Source: Actinomycetospora termitidis (GTDB lineage Bacteria; Actinomycetota; Actinomycetes; Mycobacteriales; Pseudonocardiaceae). From it: 64,000 nucleotides of DNA. This document shows, in pieces, positions 10,763 through 21,705 of the stretch. Under the pieces are notes generated by a model. It did not search any database. It saw only the letters and a list, made by a program, of their open reading frames with translations, and was not told where the DNA came from. The position numbers and the translations under genes are program-made. Each line of letters begins with the position of its first letter. The stretch's first letter is position 1. The stretch covers positions 148,982 to 212,981 of the forward strand of contig NZ_JASVWF010000010.1 of NCBI RefSeq assembly GCF_030286555.1, read 5' to 3'.

Positions 10763-11538
10763 GGCCGCCGGCGCATCCGGTCGATCGCCCGGAGGTCACC
10801 GGGCGAGAGCCGGACGTCGACGGCGCCGAGGTTCTCGGCCAGACGCGCGGAGGAGGTCGTCTTCGGGAACGCGATCAGCCCGCGCTCCAGGTGCCAGCGC
10901 AGCAGCACCTGGGCCGGGGTCGCGCCCACCCGCTCGGCCACGCGGCGGGCGGTCGGGTGCTCGGTGAGCCGTCCCTCACGCAGCGGCCCCCACGCCTCCG
11001 TGGCGATGCCGTGGCGCCGGTGGAAGGCCTGCATCGCCCGGTGCGGCGTGCGCGGGTTGGCCCGGATCTGGTGCACCGCGGGGACGACCCCGGTCGCGTC
11101 CACGACCGCCCGCACCTGCCGTCGGGAGAAGTTCGACAGCCCGATCGAGCGCGCCAGGCCCTCGTCCCGCAGCGCGACGAGCGTCCGCCAGGTCTCGACG
11201 TCCCGGTCCCCGGGGCGGTGGACCAGGAACAGATCGACGTACCCGGTGCCGAGCCGCTCCAGGCTCTCCGCGAGCGCCGCGCGGGGGTCGCCGTGGCGGC
11301 CGTCGTCGAGCTTCGTCGTGATCCACACGTCCTCGCGGGGCACGCCCGACTCGCGGAGCCCCTGCCCCACCGGCGCCTCGTTGCCGTAGCCCTGCGCCGT
11401 GTCGACGTGGCGGTGGCCCAGCGCGAACGCGGTGCGGGCGACGCGGGCGGTGTCCTCGGGCGGCACGTGGTACACGCCGAACCCGAGCTGCGGGACCGAT
11501 CGGCCGTCGTTCAGTGTCACGCGAGGGATGCCGTCCAT
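10759..11538 (-). CDS. Aldo/keto reductase (2,5-diketo-D-gluconate reductase-like)
   Basis: 259 aa from ATG 11538. The NADPH-dependent aldo/keto reductase tetrad is visible: HVDTAQGYGNE (Asp and Tyr, about 45-51), TTKLDD (Lys, about 77) and FLVHRPG (His, about 107), with the GLSNFSRRQ and late FPKTTSSARLAENLGA cofactor segments. It probably reduces small carbonyl compounds in the cytosol. The stop overlaps the end of the P450 by four bases. Its start lies only 9 bases from the start of the divergent flavoprotein. Confidence 0.88.
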   Translation of the reverse strand: MDGIPRVTLNDGRSVPQLGFGVYHVPPEDTARVARTAFALGHRHVDTAQGYGNEAPVGQGLRESGVPREDVWITTKLDDGRHGDPRAALAESLERLGTGYVDLFLVHRPGDRDVETWRTLVALRDEGLARSIGLSNFSRRQVRAVVDATGVVPAVHQIRANPRTPHRAMQAFHRRHGIATEAWGPLREGRLTEHPTARRVAERVGATPAQVLLRWHLERGLIAFPKTTSSARLAENLGAVDVRLSPGDLRAIDRMRRRP

Positions 11539-11547
11539 CAGAATCCG

Positions 11548-12633
11548 ATGATGGACCTCGACGTGGCCGTCGTCGGCGCCGGCTTCTCCGGGCTGCTCGC
11601 CCTGCACCTGCTGCGCGAGCGGGGGCTGCGGGTGCACGCCTTCGACGAGGCCGGCAACGTGGGCGGCACCTGGTGGTGGCACGCCTACCCCGGCTCGCAC
11701 CTCGACACCGAGGGCCACCTCTACCAGTACCTCGTCTCCGAGCAGCTCTACCGGGACTGGGGCTGGAGCGAGCGCCACCCCGCGGGCTACGAGGTGCAGC
11801 GCTGGTTCCGGTTCGTCGCCGACCGGCTCGACCTGCGGCGGCACGTCTCCTTCGGGGCACGGGTGGTCTCGCTCGCGGCCGTCGACGGCGGGTGGGCGGT
11901 GCGGACCGACGACGGCGAGGTGGCCCGGGCCCGGCACGTCGTGGCCTGCACCGGCCGGCTGCCCCGCGAACCCGGGGTCGTCGTGGACGCCTTCGGGGGC
12001 CTCGTCCTGCGGACGGCGGCGTGGACCGAGGACGGCAACGACCTGTCCGGACGGCGGGTCGGACTGCTCGGGACCACCGCCGCCACGATCCAGCTCGCAC
12101 CGTGGATCGTCGGGAAGGTCGCGTCGCTGGCCGTCGTCGTGGACGCGCCCCGCGACGTCCTCGCCCGCGAGAACCCGGTGTACGGCTGGCGCGAGCGCGA
12201 CGACTACCGCGACGGGTTCGCGTCGCTGCGCGAGGCGCCCCCGCCGGTCGGACCGCTCGTCCCGGACCGTGCGGCGATGCGGGCTCGTCTCGCCGACCCG
12301 CAGCTCGCCGACCTGCTCGTTCCCGACGCCGGGTCGGGGCGGGTCGTGCTCGACGACGGGTGGCTCGAGCTGTTCGCCCGCCCCGAGGTGACGGCGGTGC
12401 CGTGGCACGACCTCGCCCGGGTGCGCGGCGAGGGCCTGGAGCTCACCGACGGCACCGTGCACGAGCTCGACGTCCTCGTGGTGACCGACGAGTTCGACGC
12501 GGGCGAGCCGGCCGTCGGGCGCATCGCCGGCGCGCAGGGCGTGCACCACGTCGTCGCCCCGCCGGGTGGTGGCACGGTGTCGTTCGACCTCATCCGCCAA
12601 GTGGAGGCCGTCGTCGAGGGGATCCCGGGATGA
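11548..12633 (+). CDS. Flavin monooxygenase-like protein, shortened with degenerate Baeyer-Villiger motifs
   Basis: 361 aa from ATG 11548 (a second ATG follows at once). The FAD-binding Rossmann motif VVGAGFSG (about 8-15) and NVGGTWWWHAYPGSHLDT (about 39-56) are typical of cyclohexanone-monooxygenase-type enzymes, but the protein is far shorter than the usual 530 or more residues. The family fingerprint FxGxxxHxxxW(P/D) reads FGGLVLRTAAWTEDG, with Arg in place of His, and the NADPH motif reads GLLGTTAAT instead of GxGxSG. It may be a non-canonical oxidoreductase or a decaying one. The TrmO-like gene overlaps it by four bases (ATGA). Confidence 0.75.
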   Translation: MMDLDVAVVGAGFSGLLALHLLRERGLRVHAFDEAGNVGGTWWWHAYPGSHLDTEGHLYQYLVSEQLYRDWGWSERHPAGYEVQRWFRFVADRLDLRRHVSFGARVVSLAAVDGGWAVRTDDGEVARARHVVACTGRLPREPGVVVDAFGGLVLRTAAWTEDGNDLSGRRVGLLGTTAATIQLAPWIVGKVASLAVVVDAPRDVLARENPVYGWRERDDYRDGFASLREAPPPVGPLVPDRAAMRARLADPQLADLLVPDAGSGRVVLDDGWLELFARPEVTAVPWHDLARVRGEGLELTDGTVHELDVLVVTDEFDAGEPAVGRIAGAQGVHHVVAPPGGGTVSFDLIRQVEAVVEGIPG

Positions 12634-13040
12634 CCTACACGCTGCGCGTGGTCGGCCACGTCGAGTCGACGCTGACCGACCGCGACGACGCCCCCAAGCA
12701 GGCCGACGAGGGCGCCCCGGACGCGTGGCTCGTGATCGACCCCGACCTCGCCGACGCGTGCGCCGACCTCGCGGTCGGGGACGAGCTCGTCGTGATCACC
12801 TGGCTGCACGAGGCCGACCGGGACGTGCAGGTCGTCCACCCGCGCAGCGACCCGACCCGCGCACCCACGGGCGTGTTCAGCACCCGCTCCCCCGCGCGGC
12901 CGAACCCGCTCGGGCTGCACACCGCCCGGGTGCTCGCCGTCGACGGCACCCGCATCCGGGTGGACGCACTGGAGGCGTTCGACGGGACGCCCGTCGTCGA
13001 CCTCAAGCCGACGCTCGCGGCGCGCCGCGCTGAGCGATGA
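12630..13040 (+). CDS. TrmO/TsaA-like protein (tRNA N6-methyl-t6A37 methyltransferase family)
   Basis: 136 aa. It carries the compact TsaA-like beta-barrel signature, including RVVGHVEST (start), VVITWLHEADRD (about 51-62), then FSTRSPARPNPLGLHTARVLAVDG (about 86-109), whose STRSPxRPNPLG is the family's SAM-binding hallmark. E. coli TrmO methylates t6A37 of tRNA; short actinobacterial members are often annotated only as SAM-dependent methyltransferases. Its ATG overlaps the stop of the flavoprotein and the MOSC gene starts 7 bases after its stop, so these three genes form one operon. Confidence 0.82.
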   Translation: MTYTLRVVGHVESTLTDRDDAPKQADEGAPDAWLVIDPDLADACADLAVGDELVVITWLHEADRDVQVVHPRSDPTRAPTGVFSTRSPARPNPLGLHTARVLAVDGTRIRVDALEAFDGTPVVDLKPTLAARRAER

Positions 13041-13047
13041 TGGCCAG

Positions 13048-13839
13048 GTGGAGCTCACGACGCTGACCCGCTACCCCGTCAAGTCGATGCTCGGCCAGCA
13101 GGTCGAGCGGATCGCCGTCGGGGCCACCGGCCTGGAGAGCGACCGGTGGCGCGCCCTGCTCGACCCGACGACGGGGTACGTCTGCACCGCCAAGCACCCC
13201 CGGCTCTGGCGCCGCCTGCTGCAGTACTCGGCGGCGGTGCAGGACGACCGCGTCGTCGTGACGACGCCCGGCGGGGAGACGATCGACGCGGAGGATCCGC
13301 GCCTCGTCGAGACCCTGTCGGCCGACCTCGGACGGGCCGTGGAGATCCACGCGCAGCGGCCCGCGGGGTCCTCGGTGGAGCGACCCGACCCCGAGGAGGT
13401 GCTCGCGCAGGGTGTGGAGGCCGAGATCGAGGCCCCGACGCTGGAGATCAGCCAGGGCACCGAGGGCGACACGTTCGTCGACCACTCGCCGATCCACCTG
13501 ATCACGACGGCGACCCTCGACCACCTCGGCGTCGAGGCCCTGCGCTACCGGCCGAACCTCGTGATCGCGGGCGGCACCCCGTTCGAGGAGAACTCCTGGC
13601 TCGGCCGGGAACTGCACGTCGGCGAGGTGGTGCTGCGCCCGACGCTGCCCACGCCCCGCTGCTCGGTGCCGACCCTGGAGCACGGCGACCTGGGTCGCGA
13701 GCCGCGGGCGATCACGCCGCTGATGCGCGAGAACCGCGTGGAGGTGCCCGGGTTCGGGGTCCTGCCGTGCGCGGGCGCGTACGCCGAGGTCGTCCGCGGC
13801 GGCACGATCGCCCGCGGCGACAGCGTCACCCTGGTCTGA
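13048..13839 (+). CDS. MOSC domain-containing protein
   Basis: 263 aa from GTG 13048. It has the MOSC N-terminal beta barrel (LTRYPVKSMLGQQVERIAVGATGLESDRWRALLD in parts, residues 5-38) and a MOSC core (FVDHSPIHLITTATLDHLG, about 144-162; RYRPNLVIAGG, about 167-177). The conserved cysteine is in PTPRCSVPT (about 210). MOSC proteins bind sulfur carried on this Cys and include mARC-type molybdenum enzymes that reduce N-hydroxylated compounds; bacterial members like this are mostly uncharacterised. It is last in the operon with the TrmO-like gene and is followed by two hairpins shared with convergent katG. Confidence 0.85.
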   Translation: MELTTLTRYPVKSMLGQQVERIAVGATGLESDRWRALLDPTTGYVCTAKHPRLWRRLLQYSAAVQDDRVVVTTPGGETIDAEDPRLVETLSADLGRAVEIHAQRPAGSSVERPDPEEVLAQGVEAEIEAPTLEISQGTEGDTFVDHSPIHLITTATLDHLGVEALRYRPNLVIAGGTPFEENSWLGRELHVGEVVLRPTLPTPRCSVPTLEHGDLGREPRAITPLMRENRVEVPGFGVLPCAGAYAEVVRGGTIARGDSVTLV

Positions 13840-13848
13840 GACGACGAC

Positions 13849-13886
13849 GGCCCGGGCCGGCTGCTCGTGAGCAGCCGACCCGGGCC
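13849..13886. terminator. Bidirectional hairpin terminator between MOSC gene and katG
   Basis: An 18-bp stem (GGCCCGGGCCGGCTGCTC against GAGCAGCCGACCCGGGCC, one mismatch) with a two-base loop, ten bases after the MOSC stop. No U-tract follows on either strand. Confidence 0.7.
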
Positions 13887-13897
13887 ATGTGCTTCGC

Positions 13898-13941
13898 AGG
13901 TGAGCACTAAGAGGGCGTATAGCCCCTCGAGGTGCTCACCT
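13898..13941. repeat. Palindromic repeat family A, copy 1 (3'-end hairpin)
   Basis: The outer arms AGGTGAGCAC and GTGCTCACCT pair perfectly. The inner stem is imperfect and the centre reads TATAG. It is preceded by GTGCTTCGC, as in other copies. It lies between the convergent MOSC gene and katG, next to the hairpin at 13849-13886. Confidence 0.75.
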
Positions 13942-13950
13942 GAGTGCAGC

Positions 13951-16618
<2,668 letters not shown>

Positions 16619-16832
16619 GACCCCACCGTGCCAGCCAAACTGGAACGGATCAAGTTTCTCCGGCCATCGGCAGATTTCGCACCGCTGACGAGGGGTTTTC
16701 CGACGACGGACGTGTGACAGCTCCATGACGATGAACAGAGCCGCTGTGGGCACTGGTCACGGGCGACGATCCATGTGAGCATCGCCACCGCTGCATGTGT
16801 GATGTGTCCATCGCCGAGGAGGACGTTTCCCT

Positions 16833-17951
16833 ATGAAGACCAAGGCTGCGGTCGTCTACGAGACCGGCAAGCCGATCGAGGTCGTCGAGCTCGACCTCGC
16901 GGGGCCCGAGGAGGGCGAGGTCCTGATCCGGTACACCCACGCCGGGCTGTGCCACTCCGACATCCACATCGCCAACGGCGACCTCGAGGCGCGCCTGCCG
17001 ATGGTCCTGGGCCACGAGGGCGCGGGCATCATCGAGGAGGTCGGCCCCGGCGTCACGCGCGTGAAGCCCGGCGACAGCGTCGTCTGCTCCTTCATCCCCA
17101 ACTGCGGTGTCTGCCGCTGGTGCGCCACCGGTCAGCAGGCCATCTGCGACATGGGCGCGAACATCCTCTCCGGCGAGCTGCCCAGCGGGCGCTTCCCCTT
17201 CACCGGGCCCGGCGCGGAGAAGAACTACGGCGCGATGTGCATGATCGGCACGTTCAGCCAGTACGGGACGATCAGCCAGACCTCGGTCGTCAAGGTCGAC
17301 GACGAGCTGCCGCGCGAGAAGGCCGTGCTCGTCGGCTGCGGCGTCCCGACCGGCTGGGGCTCGGCGGTCTACGCCGCCGACGTGCAGCCCGGTGAGACCG
17401 TCATCGTCTCCGGTGTCGGCGGCATCGGCATCAACGCCGTGCAGGGTGCGCGCTTCGCGGGCGCGAAGAACCTCATCGCCGTCGACCCGCTGGAGAACAA
17501 GCGGGAGAAGGCCATGGAGCTCGGCGCCACGCACGCCGTCGGCTCCATCGAGGAGGCCGCCGACCTCGCCCGCCAGATGACCAACGGCAACGGCGCCGAC
17601 AAGGCGGTCGTGACGGCCGGCCTGGTCACCGAGCAGATCATCACCGGCGCGTTCGACGCCATCGGCAAGGGCGGCACCGTCGTCCTCACCGGTCTGAACA
17701 AGCTGACCGAGCAGAACGTCCACATCCCGGGCTCGATCATGACCCTGTTCAAGAAGACGATCAAGGGCACGCTGTTCGGCGACTGCAACCCGACCACGGA
17801 CATCCCGAAGATCCTCGGGATGTACCAGAGCGGGGACATCAAGCTCGACGAGCTGATCACGAAGACCTACACCCTGGAGCAGGTCAACGAGGGCTACGCC
17901 GACCTCGAAGAGGGCAAGAACGTCCGCGGCGTGCTCATCCACGAGCACTGA
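16833..17951 (+). CDS. NDMA-dependent zinc alcohol dehydrogenase
   Basis: 372 aa, medium-chain dehydrogenase. The catalytic zinc ligands are in GLCHSDIH (Cys about 40) and LGHEGAG (His about 62), plus GCGVPTGWG (Cys about 170). The structural zinc site has four Cys in PNCGVCRWCATGQQAIC (about 90-106). The cofactor loop is SGVGGIGINA (about 193-202). The opening MKTKAAVVYE, the GANILSGELPSG insertion and the C-terminal half match the actinobacterial class with tightly bound NAD(H) that is assayed with N,N-dimethyl-4-nitrosoaniline. It oxidises alcohols or aldehydes. The start has GAGGA six to twelve bases upstream. It is followed 35 bases later by the MoxR gene. Confidence 0.9.
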   Translation: MKTKAAVVYETGKPIEVVELDLAGPEEGEVLIRYTHAGLCHSDIHIANGDLEARLPMVLGHEGAGIIEEVGPGVTRVKPGDSVVCSFIPNCGVCRWCATGQQAICDMGANILSGELPSGRFPFTGPGAEKNYGAMCMIGTFSQYGTISQTSVVKVDDELPREKAVLVGCGVPTGWGSAVYAADVQPGETVIVSGVGGIGINAVQGARFAGAKNLIAVDPLENKREKAMELGATHAVGSIEEAADLARQMTNGNGADKAVVTAGLVTEQIITGAFDAIGKGGTVVLTGLNKLTEQNVHIPGSIMTLFKKTIKGTLFGDCNPTTDIPKILGMYQSGDIKLDELITKTYTLEQVNEGYADLEEGKNVRGVLIHEH

Positions 17952-17986
17952 GCCACCCTCGAGCACCGAGAACGGAGCACCACACG

Positions 17987-18910
17987 TTGGTGGACACCGT
18001 CGCCACCGTCGGGCGCGGCCGGGAGACCGAGCTTCTCCAGGCCGCGCTCGACGGCGGTACCCATGTCGTCCTGGAGGGCCCGCCGGGCACCGGGAAGTCG
18101 ACCCTGCTGCGCGGGGTCGCGCACTCCCGCAGCATCGGCTTCCACTTCGTCGAGGGGAACGCCGAGCTGACGCCGGCGCGGCTGGTCGGGCACTTCGACC
18201 CGGCCCGCGTGCTGGCCGACGGGTACGTCGAGGAGATCTTCGTCGACGGCCCCCTCGTCTCGGCGCTCCGCGAGGGCGGGCTGCTCTACATCGAGGAGCT
18301 CAACCGCGTCCCCGAGGAGACCCTCAACGTCCTCATCACGGTCATGAGCGAGGGCGAACTGACCGTCCCGCGCCTCGGCCGGATCCCCGCCGAGACCGGC
18401 TTCCGCATGGTCGCGGCGATGAACCCGTACGACGCGGTCGGTACGGCGCGGATCTCCGCGGCCCTGCACGACCGCACGTGCCGGATCGCCATGGGCTACC
18501 AGTCCGCGGCCGACGAGGCGCAGATCGTGGCGGGACGCGCGCCGGTCACCCCGGACGCGTGGCGGGAGAAGGCCGTCGACCTCGTGCGCCGCACCCGCGA
18601 GCACAAGGACCTGCGGACCGGCTCGTCGGTCCGCGGCGCCATCGACCTCGCCCGGGTCACCGTCTCGCTGGCCGCGACCCGCGACCGGTCCGTCGACGAC
18701 TGGCGGGTCGGACTCGACGCCGCCACGGTCGCGCTATCGGGCCGGATCAAGGTGATCGAGTCGGCGCGGCGCACGCCGGAGGAGGTCATCCGGGAGCTCT
18801 ACGAAGCGGTCTTCGGGCGTGAGCCGTCGGAGGACGATCCGTCCGACTCCTCCGGGGATGATGCGTCGGGGGGAGCCAGAGCCCGCCCGGCGCGGGCAGC
18901 GGAGGGGTAG
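17987..18910 (+). CDS. MoxR-family AAA+ ATPase
   Basis: 307 aa from TTG 17987 (or GTG 17990). Walker A is EGPPGTGKST (about 26-35), Walker B with sensor is GGLLYIEELNRVPEETLN (about 91-108), and sensor 1 is MVAAMNPYDAVG (about 143-154). MoxR proteins act as chaperone-like ATPases that work with von Willebrand A proteins to mature metal enzymes or complexes. The downstream VWA gene supplies that partner. The C-terminal tail (SEDDPSDSSGDDASGG) is acidic and disordered. The stop TAG at 18908 overlaps the point where the VWA coding signal starts in the -1 frame. Confidence 0.88.
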   Translation: MVDTVATVGRGRETELLQAALDGGTHVVLEGPPGTGKSTLLRGVAHSRSIGFHFVEGNAELTPARLVGHFDPARVLADGYVEEIFVDGPLVSALREGGLLYIEELNRVPEETLNVLITVMSEGELTVPRLGRIPAETGFRMVAAMNPYDAVGTARISAALHDRTCRIAMGYQSAADEAQIVAGRAPVTPDAWREKAVDLVRRTREHKDLRTGSSVRGAIDLARVTVSLAATRDRSVDDWRVGLDAATVALSGRIKVIESARRTPEEVIRELYEAVFGREPSEDDPSDSSGDDASGGARARPARAAEG

Positions 18911-19059
18911 ACCGCAAGTCCCGCCAGAAGGCCGCGCCGAAGACGTCGCGGGCGGACCTCGCCCGTCGTCACGAGGACTTCGAGTCGGTCTCGCCGCAGG
19001 TCGGCGAGATCGACCAGGAGACCTTCGACGCGCTCCTGCGGGAGGACCCGGGGGCCGCG
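18907..19059 (+). other. Coding-like N-terminal extension of the VWA gene without a normal start codon
   Basis: The frame of the VWA gene is open from 18862, and from 18907 on it reads as plausible protein (RKSRQKAAPKTSRADLARR, then FESVSPQVGEIDQETFDALL), yet it has no ATG, GTG or TTG before 19060. The first triplet after the MoxR stop overlap is GTA. Possible explanations are a non-standard start, -1 slippage at G-GGG-TAG (18904-18910) or at the G6 run (18868-18873), or a sequence error. Confidence 0.5.
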
Positions 19060-19812
19060 ATGGAGCTCCTGGTCGACATGACGAAGGCGACCGACGAGAC
19101 GCTGCGGGAGAAGGCACGCCGACTGGCGGGCACGCTCCTGCTGGAACGCTCCAAGGTCGGGCCGTCGCGCGCCCGGGGCTCCTCCAAGCTCCGGCTGCGT
19201 CCGGCCGACCGCGGCGGGGACATCGACATCGACGCGTCGATGGAACCGCTGGTCGAGGCGCGGGCCGCCGGCCTGCCCCCGCACCTGGAGGACCTCCACG
19301 CGATCGACTGGGCCCAGCCGGGCATCGCGTTGTGCCTGCTCGTCGACACCTCCGGGTCGATGACGGGCGGGCGACTGGCGGCGGCGGCCCTCACGGCGGC
19401 CGCGTGCGCGTGGCGGGCGCCGGAGGAGTTCGCGGTGGTGTCGTTCGAGCGGGAGGCGACCGTGCAGCGCGGGCTGCACCAGCCGACGCCCCCGGAGATC
19501 CTGGTCGACCAGCTCCTGGCCCTGCGGGGTCACGGGGTGACGGGGTTGTCGGCGGCGATGCGTTCGGCGGCGGACCAGCTCGTGGCGGCGCGCTCGTCCC
19601 GACGGGTCACGGTGCTGCTCTCGGACTGCCGGGCGACCGACGACAAGGACCCGGTGCCCCTCGCCGCGTCCCTGGACGAGCTGCTGATCCTTGCCCCGGC
19701 CGACGACTCGTCGGACGCCGTCGCGCTGGCGGAGGCGGTCGGGGCGCGGGTCGAGACGATGGCCGACCCGTCGGAGGCCCCGGCGGCGCTGGCGCGGTTG
19801 CTCGACGCGTAG
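19060..19812 (+). CDS. VWA domain protein (CoxE/MoxR-partner type)
   Basis: 250 aa from the first ATG; the true protein probably starts about 50 residues earlier (see 18907-19059). The von Willebrand A fold carries the metal-adhesion motif DTSGSM (about 96-101), a conserved GHGVTGLSAAM loop supplying the MIDAS Thr (about 159) and LLSDCRATDDKDP (about 187). The N-terminal helical part, with LREKARRLAGTLLLERSK and RGSSKLRLRPADRGGDIDID, is typical of CoxE-like proteins paired with MoxR ATPases. Presumed role: metal-dependent assembly factor acting with the upstream ATPase. It converges on the carrier protein gene across a family A repeat. Confidence 0.85.
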   Translation: MELLVDMTKATDETLREKARRLAGTLLLERSKVGPSRARGSSKLRLRPADRGGDIDIDASMEPLVEARAAGLPPHLEDLHAIDWAQPGIALCLLVDTSGSMTGGRLAAAALTAAACAWRAPEEFAVVSFEREATVQRGLHQPTPPEILVDQLLALRGHGVTGLSAAMRSAADQLVAARSSRRVTVLLSDCRATDDKDPVPLAASLDELLILAPADDSSDAVALAEAVGARVETMADPSEAPAALARLLDA

Positions 19813-19828
19813 GAGGTGGCTTCGCCTC

Positions 19829-19868
19829 GTGAGCACTCAGTGGGGCTACAGCCCCACTGAGTGCTCAC
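19829..19868. repeat. Palindromic repeat family A, copy 2 (perfect 19-bp stem)
   Basis: GTGAGCACTCAGTGGGGCT pairs exactly with its complement across a two-base centre. GTGGCTTCGC lies just before it. It is between the convergent VWA and carrier protein genes; the TGA stop of the carrier gene (19865-19867 on the minus strand) is inside the right arm. Confidence 0.8.
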
Positions 19869-20125
19869 ATGGGGCTCGCCCCCACCTCCACGAGGAAGTC
19901 GGCCATCGCCGCGACCGAGCGGAAGCGCTCGATGTCGAAGTCGTCGAGCGGGAGCTGCACGCCGAAGGTCTCCTCCAGCGCCACGATCAGCGTCACCAGC
20001 GCCAGGGAGTCGATGAGGCCGGCCTCGAGGAGGTCCTCCTCGGCGGACGGCACGTCGATGCCCGCCCGGTCGCTCACCACGTCCGCCACCTGGGACCGGA
20101 GCGCGGCCGTGGTCTCGGTCAACAT
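19865..20125 (-). CDS. Acyl/peptidyl carrier protein
   Basis: 86 aa, typical carrier length. The phosphopantetheine attachment site is GLIDSLALVTLIVALEE, with the Ser at about residue 40 and the usual D-S-L. It would carry a thioester-bound acyl or aminoacyl group. Its ATG shares a base with the stop of the adenylation gene (TGATG), so translation is coupled and the adenylation enzyme is the obvious loading partner. It is the last gene of the four-gene operon; its stop codon is formed inside the repeat hairpin. No phosphopantetheinyl transferase or condensation domain is in the window. Confidence 0.9.
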   Translation of the reverse strand: MLTETTAALRSQVADVVSDRAGIDVPSAEEDLLEAGLIDSLALVTLIVALEETFGVQLPLDDFDIERFRSVAAMADFLVEVGASPM

Positions 20126-21705
20126 CACTCGCTCTCCTTCGGCGCCGGTCGGAACCGCTCCCGCAGCACCGGCCGGTCGATCTTCCCGTTCACGTTCTTC
20201 GGCAGTTCGTCGAGCACGAGCCACTTCGCCGGCACCATGTAGCGCGGCACGAGCGTCCCCACCGCCCGGCGCATGTCGTTGACCGGCAGCTCCGCGCCCT
20301 CGGTCACGGAGTACGCGCAGCAGATCGTCGTGCCCTCGAACCCGCCGAGGTCGACGCCCACCACCGCGCACTCGCGCACGCCCGACACGGTGTTCACCGC
20401 GGTCTCGATCTCGCCCAGCTCGATCCGGTAGCCGCGCGACTTGATCTGCGAATCGGTCCGTCCGAGGAAGTGGACGACGCCGTCGGCGTCCGCGCGGGCC
20501 AGGTCGCCGGTCTTGTAGATCCGCTCTCCGTCCGGCCCGGTGACGAACGCGGCGTCGGTCTTCTCCTGGTCGCGCCAGTACCCCGGCGACAACCCGACCC
20601 CGCCGATGTACAGCTCGCCGATCTCCCCGACGGCCGCCTCCCGGCCCTCGTCGAGCACGACCAGCGACTCGCCGTCGCACGGCCGCCCGATCGGCACCGG
20701 GACGGACTCGTCCTCCGGGACCGAGGGAACGTCGTAGTACGACGAGGCGATCGTCGCCTCGGTCGGCCCGTACAGGTTCGTGAACCGCACCCGCGGGAGC
20801 TTGCGCATCCAGTGCGCGAGGATCGGCGTCGGCAGCACCTCGCCGCACCACAGCAGCCGCTCCAGCGCCGGGAAGTCGTCCTGCCCGACGGCGTCGAACC
20901 GCGCCAGGTAGGTCAGCACCGACGGCACCGAGAACCACTGCGTGAGCTCCCGGTCGCGGATGAACGCCGCCGTCCTCCGCGCGTCCAGGCCCAGCGACGC
21001 CGGCACGAGGTGCAGCTCCGCACCGGCGGCGAGCGTCGCGTAGATGTCGAACGTCGAGAGGTCGAAGTGCAGCGGCGGGTGCCCCGAGATCCGGTCGCCC
21101 GGCTTCGTCCCGAAGTGCCCGAGCGCCCAGTCGACGAACGCCGACACCATGTCGTGCGTGATCATCACGCCCTTCGGGATCCCGGTGGATCCCGAGGTGA
21201 AGAGCAGGTGCGCGAGCGGATCCTTCCCGACGTCGGGTCGGGTCGGGTCGAGCGCCGCGATGTCACCCGCGGCGAACGCCGTCGTGAAGCGCTCCCCCTC
21301 CAACGGCGACTCCAGCGAGCCCACCGTGAGGTCCGGGAGGCCTTCGTCGACGAGGCCGTCGACGAGCGTCTCGGCCGTCGCGTCCGCGAGCAGCACCGTG
21401 GGCTCGGCGGAGCGGACGATCCGCGCGACCCGCGCGGCCGGGCTCGCCGAGTCGACCGGCACGTAGACCCCGCCGGCCTTGAGCGTCCCGATCAGCGACG
21501 CGATCGTCCACGGCGTCTTGGCCGCGAGCACCCCGACGCGGTCGCCCGGCGCCACACCGCGGTCGACGAGCATCGACGCGATCCGGTTCGTCAGCGCGTC
21601 CAGGTCGGCGTAGGAGAGGGTCTCGACGCCGTCCGGCCCGACCAGCGCCGTCGAGCCCGGGGAACGTTCGGCCGAGGCGGTGAGCAGGTCCTCGAGACGA
21701 GTCAC
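20125..21705 (-). CDS. Stand-alone amino-acid adenylation enzyme (NRPS A-domain/DltA-like)
   Basis: 526 aa from GTG 21705. Adenylation motifs are in order: LSYADLDALTNRIA (A1/A2 area), LLFTSGSTGIPKGV (A3, about 168), HFDLSTFDIY (A4, about 216, with the Asp that in NRPS enzymes binds the amino group), TNLYGPTEATIAS (A5, about 312), YKTGDLARADADGVVHFLGR (A7, about 396), IKSRGYRIELGEIE (A8) and NVNGKIDR with the catalytic Lys (about 508). It should make an aminoacyl-AMP and load the downstream carrier protein. It overlaps the genes on both sides (GTGA before, TGATG after). Amino-acid specificity is not readable with confidence; D-alanine-type and amino-acid NRPS ligases are both possible. Confidence 0.88.
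   Translation of the reverse strand: MTRLEDLLTASAERSPGSTALVGPDGVETLSYADLDALTNRIASMLVDRGVAPGDRVGVLAAKTPWTIASLIGTLKAGGVYVPVDSASPAARVARIVRSAEPTVLLADATAETLVDGLVDEGLPDLTVGSLESPLEGERFTTAFAAGDIAALDPTRPDVGKDPLAHLLFTSGSTGIPKGVMITHDMVSAFVDWALGHFGTKPGDRISGHPPLHFDLSTFDIYATLAAGAELHLVPASLGLDARRTAAFIRDRELTQWFSVPSVLTYLARFDAVGQDDFPALERLLWCGEVLPTPILAHWMRKLPRVRFTNLYGPTEATIASSYYDVPSVPEDESVPVPIGRPCDGESLVVLDEGREAAVGEIGELYIGGVGLSPGYWRDQEKTDAAFVTGPDGERIYKTGDLARADADGVVHFLGRTDSQIKSRGYRIELGEIETAVNTVSGVRECAVVGVDLGGFEGTTICCAYSVTEGAELPVNDMRRAVGTLVPRYMVPAKWLVLDELPKNVNGKIDRPVLRERFRPAPKESE

Noticed and set aside
16619..16832. Possible Fur box in the furA/ADH intergenic region
   Set aside because: A slightly AT-richer stretch exists, but I could not identify a convincing inverted repeat matching a FurA site, so none is annotated.
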